NCBI GenBank assembly: GCA_963792875.1
Contig: CAWBXV010000002.1
Location: 310,001-374,000 of the forward strand
DNA: 64,000 bases
Direction of reading: 5' to 3'
Source: JAHEGP01 sp963792875
GTDB taxonomy: Bacteria > Pseudomonadota > Gammaproteobacteria > Pseudomonadales > JAHEGP01
Shown piece after piece: positions 61,952 through 64,000 of this stretch. The notes under the pieces were generated by a model. It did not search any database. It was not told the origin of the DNA and saw only the letters and a program-made list of their open reading frames with translations. Both the position numbers and the translations under genes were made by a program. Position 1 is the first letter of the stretch. Each line of letters opens with the position of its first letter.

Positions 61952-63217
61952 CTACGCCTCAGCGTCCCTGGCCAGGCGTACCCCGCTGAACTGCCAGCGA
62001 TCGCGCGGATAGAAGAAGTTGCGGTAACTCGGCCGCAGCTGCTCGGCCTTGCTCACGCAGGACCCGCCTCGCAGCACCAGCTGATTGCACATGAACTTGC
62101 CGTTGTACTCGCCGATCGCCCCCGCGGCCGGCTGGAAACCTGGGTACGGCTGATAGCTGCTGCTGGTCCACTGCCAGAGGTCGCCGTAAAGCTGGCGCAG
62201 GCCCGCCCCATCGTCGCAGGCCCGGGGATGGTAGACGCCGTCGTCGACGCCGGCGGTATCCACCGGCCGCTGCGCCGCGGCGGCCTCCCATTCCATCTCG
62301 GTGGGCAGGCGCGCGCCCGCCCAGCGCGCATAGGCGTCGGCTTCGTAGGCGCTGATATGGCAGACCGGCTGGTCGTGCTGCAGGGGCAGCAGGCCGTGCA
62401 GGGTGTACTCCAGCCATTGGCCGTCGCGCTCCAGCCAGTAGTGGGGGCACCGCCAGCCGGCCTGCTGCAGCGTGGCCCAGCCGTCCGCCAGCCACAGCTC
62501 CGGGCGCCGGTAACCGCCGTCAACCATGAAATCCAGATATTCGCCGTTGGTGACCAGGCGACTGGCGAGCGCGTAGGGCTCGAGGAAGACCCGGTGCCGG
62601 GGCCCTTCGTTATCGAACGCAAAGCCCCCACCGTGGTATCCGATCGCCGTCAAGCCGCCCTCAAAACCCAGCCAGTTGGCGCTCGCCTGCGCAGCCGGCC
62701 GCTGCGGCCCGCGGTCCGGCAGGGGCGTGTAGGCCGGCAGCAGCGGGTTGCAGGCCAGCGCGTACTTGAGATCGGTAAAGAACAGCTCCTGGTGCTGCTG
62801 CTCGTGCTCGATACCGAGCAGGCTGCGGCTGTGAATCACATCGCGCTCGGGGTGCTCCCCCTGCGCCAGCAGCTCCAGCATGCAACCGTCGACATGGCGC
62901 CGGTAAGCCAGCACCTCCTCGACCGTCGGCCTGGACAACAACCCCCGGCGCGGCCGCGGAAAGGGCTCACCGACGCCGTTGTAGTAGGAATTGAACAACA
63001 CCTCGTAGAGCGGCTCCGGGGTTCGATAGCCGCGCGCAAAGGGCTTGAGAATGAAGGTCTCGAAGAACCAGCTGGTATGGGCGAGATGCCACTTGGGCGG
63101 GCTGGTGAAGGCCTCGGCCTGCAGGCAGTAATCGTCGGCAGCCAGCGGTCGGCAGGCGCTGACCGATTGCTCGCGGGTGGCGCGAAAGCGCCGCTGCAGC
63201 GGCGTCAGGTCGCCCAT
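61952..63217 (-). CDS. egtB: Hercynine oxygenase (sulfoxide synthase) EgtB
   Basis: A 421-residue iron enzyme joining hercynine to a thiol donor. The N-terminal DinB-like part has the first iron His in PPKWHLAHTSWFFETF and the pair in GIEHEQQHQELF (HX3HXE). The C-terminal formylglycine-enzyme-like domain has RLPTEMEWEAAA, YGDLWQWTSSSY and VLRGGSCV. I start at the ATG at 63217, where the family begins. The PhzF-like gene upstream overlaps it by 13 bp. No egtA or egtC was seen, so the thiol donor may be cysteine rather than gamma-glutamylcysteine (inference). Confidence 0.95.
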   Translation of the reverse strand: MGDLTPLQRRFRATREQSVSACRPLAADDYCLQAEAFTSPPKWHLAHTSWFFETFILKPFARGYRTPEPLYEVLFNSYYNGVGEPFPRPRRGLLSRPTVEEVLAYRRHVDGCMLELLAQGEHPERDVIHSRSLLGIEHEQQHQELFFTDLKYALACNPLLPAYTPLPDRGPQRPAAQASANWLGFEGGLTAIGYHGGGFAFDNEGPRHRVFLEPYALASRLVTNGEYLDFMVDGGYRRPELWLADGWATLQQAGWRCPHYWLERDGQWLEYTLHGLLPLQHDQPVCHISAYEADAYARWAGARLPTEMEWEAAAAQRPVDTAGVDDGVYHPRACDDGAGLRQLYGDLWQWTSSSYQPYPGFQPAAGAIGEYNGKFMCNQLVLRGGSCVSKAEQLRPSYRNFFYPRDRWQFSGVRLARDAEA

Positions 63218-63990
63218 CGCGCACGGCCCTCCTGGCAGCCTGGCATGAGCTCGACCCGCCCGCCGACCGCCACGCGGTCGCCCGCGACGCGGCTGTGCAG
63301 CACCCCCCCCGCGGGCGAGCACTGGAAGGCGTCGATCCGCTCGCAGCCGTGGCGACGCTGGCAGTAGTCGGCCAGTACGCGCATGGCCGACCCGGTGGCG
63401 TCGTCTTCGGGCACGCCGTACTGCGGCGCGAAATAGCGCAGCTGCCAGCGGCAGGCCCCACTGCTGGCGGCGCAGGCGATCACCGCGCGCGCCGTATGCG
63501 CCGCCAGCGCCGACCCCGGCAGGGACAGCGCCCGCAGCGGGAAGTCCTGCGGCCACTCCAGTATCAGGTAGCCGGCGTCGCCGCCGGCCAGCGCGGCCCC
63601 GGCGGGTACGCTGCCCAGCACCCGCTCAGCCCAGTCCGGGACCGCCGCGAGGCGGGTGGCAAGACGGGGAAACTCGACCCAGGTCAATTCGCGCTGCCGC
63701 CGGCAGCGCAGGCCATCGAGCTGCACGCTGCCGCGCCAGCCCTGCTCGTGCCAGTACCGGGCGGTCGCCAGCAGACCATGCCCGCAGCAGGCGATGGGCC
63801 GGGCGGCCGCGGTAAAGCAGGCGATCGAAGCCTGCCCTCTGACCACGGCGCGGGTATGACAGCGGGTGACCGCCGGCCACCGCGGCGGCGGTGGGGCATC
63901 GCCGGGGGCATCGCCGAGGGCTTCGCCGGGAGCGACCCAACAGGGGTTTCCCGAGGCACCGTCTCCATGAAAAACGCTGTACAAGGGCAT
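63205..63990 (-). CDS. Divergent PhzF-family protein in the ergothioneine operon
   Basis: A 261-residue PhzF/DAP-epimerase-fold protein. GNPCWV near the N-terminus, ACCGHGLLATA (family: CGHATLA) and YGVPEDDATGSAMRVLADY (family: EDPATGSA) are clear. The catalytic Glu of the family motif SETAF is replaced: the matching stretch is CHTRAVV with Arg47. A GDAP repeat sits in a loop ahead of it. It overlaps egtB, so the two are translationally coupled. The frame remains open to the window edge, but MPLYSVF at 63990 fits the family's N-terminus. Confidence 0.72.
   Translation of the reverse strand: MPLYSVFHGDGASGNPCWVAPGEALGDAPGDAPPPPRWPAVTRCHTRAVVRGQASIACFTAAARPIACCGHGLLATARYWHEQGWRGSVQLDGLRCRRQRELTWVEFPRLATRLAAVPDWAERVLGSVPAGAALAGGDAGYLILEWPQDFPLRALSLPGSALAAHTARAVIACAASSGACRWQLRYFAPQYGVPEDDATGSAMRVLADYCQRRHGCERIDAFQCSPAGGVLHSRVAGDRVAVGGRVELMPGCQEGRARWAT
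63893..63928. repeat. 12-bp tandem repeat, 3 copies, in frame
   Basis: GGGGCATCGCCG twice perfectly (63893-63904, 63905-63916) and a third copy with two changes (63917-63928). It encodes a repeated GDAP/GEA stretch in the PhzF-like protein. Confidence 0.85.
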
Positions 63991-64000
63991 CGCCGCACCG

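Overview
The window is GC-rich, densely coded and carries genes in both orientations, with no rRNA, tRNA, CRISPR array or intact insertion sequence that I could find. A complete RecC, RecB and RecD set, CysZ, NagB, LysR and ArsR regulators and a PEP-CTERM protein point to a gammaproteobacterium. The load of hydrophobic-substrate enzymes (haloalkane dehalogenase, cytochrome P450, 3-beta-HSD-type dehydrogenase, HSL-type esterase, carboxymuconolactone-decarboxylase-type protein), the bacteriohemerythrin and the BT1 transporter resemble marine lineages such as Halieaceae or Spongiibacteraceae. That placement is inference from gene content, not from a marker gene.

Layout. 1-4.4 kb: a sodium/calcium antiporter and a minus-strand ars operon (arsR-arsC-arsD-arsA) with an AT-rich operator-like dyad but no arsB or acr3. 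4.9-19 kb: mixed metabolic and envelope genes: matrixin-like protease, ABC exporter, CelD-type acetyltransferase, CMD-family protein, outer-membrane barrel, haloalkane dehalogenase, FG-GAP lipoprotein, S9 peptidase, a truncated-Ada-type methyltransferase, a lipoprotein and a Nudix hydrolase. 19-24.3 kb: a two-component system divergent from a PspA-like / membrane protein / von Willebrand A cluster, with GGTAAA direct repeats between them. 24.3-28.6 kb: SMP-30-like anchored protein, YejM-like sulfatase-fold protein, a 34-codon small ORF framed by strong inverted repeats, and a small zinc-ribbon protein.

28.7-41.1 kb: recC, then a 2.9 kb insert (Cys-rich small ORF, LysR regulator, voltage-sensor-like membrane protein), then overlapping recB-recD. 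41-48.6 kb: 3-beta-HSD-like dehydrogenase, esterase, nagB, peroxiredoxin, bacteriohemerythrin, a possible oxygenase with a triplicated five-residue repeat, and small hypotheticals. 48.7-52 kb: a scarred stretch with a half MFS transporter, an in-frame fusion of a kinase-like N-lobe to a complete P450 with a 15-bp tandem repeat at the join, and a porin that appears to lack its middle. 52-55.5 kb: cysZ, a BT1-family transporter and a frameshifted transketolase remnant.

55.5-60.3 kb: a lipoprotein paralogous to the one near 17.5 kb, then a lower-GC segment with a PEP-CTERM protein behind a sigma-54-type promoter and an acyltransferase flanked by two 70-bp direct repeats. 60.3-64 kb: a DUF427 protein and a minus-strand ergothioneine operon (phzF-like, egtB, egtD).

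The best leads for something new are the kinase-lobe/P450 fusion and its scarred neighbourhood, the PspA/vWA stress-like module with its regulator sites, the hairpin-framed small ORF at 27.6 kb, and the PhzF homologue without its catalytic Glu in the ergothioneine operon.
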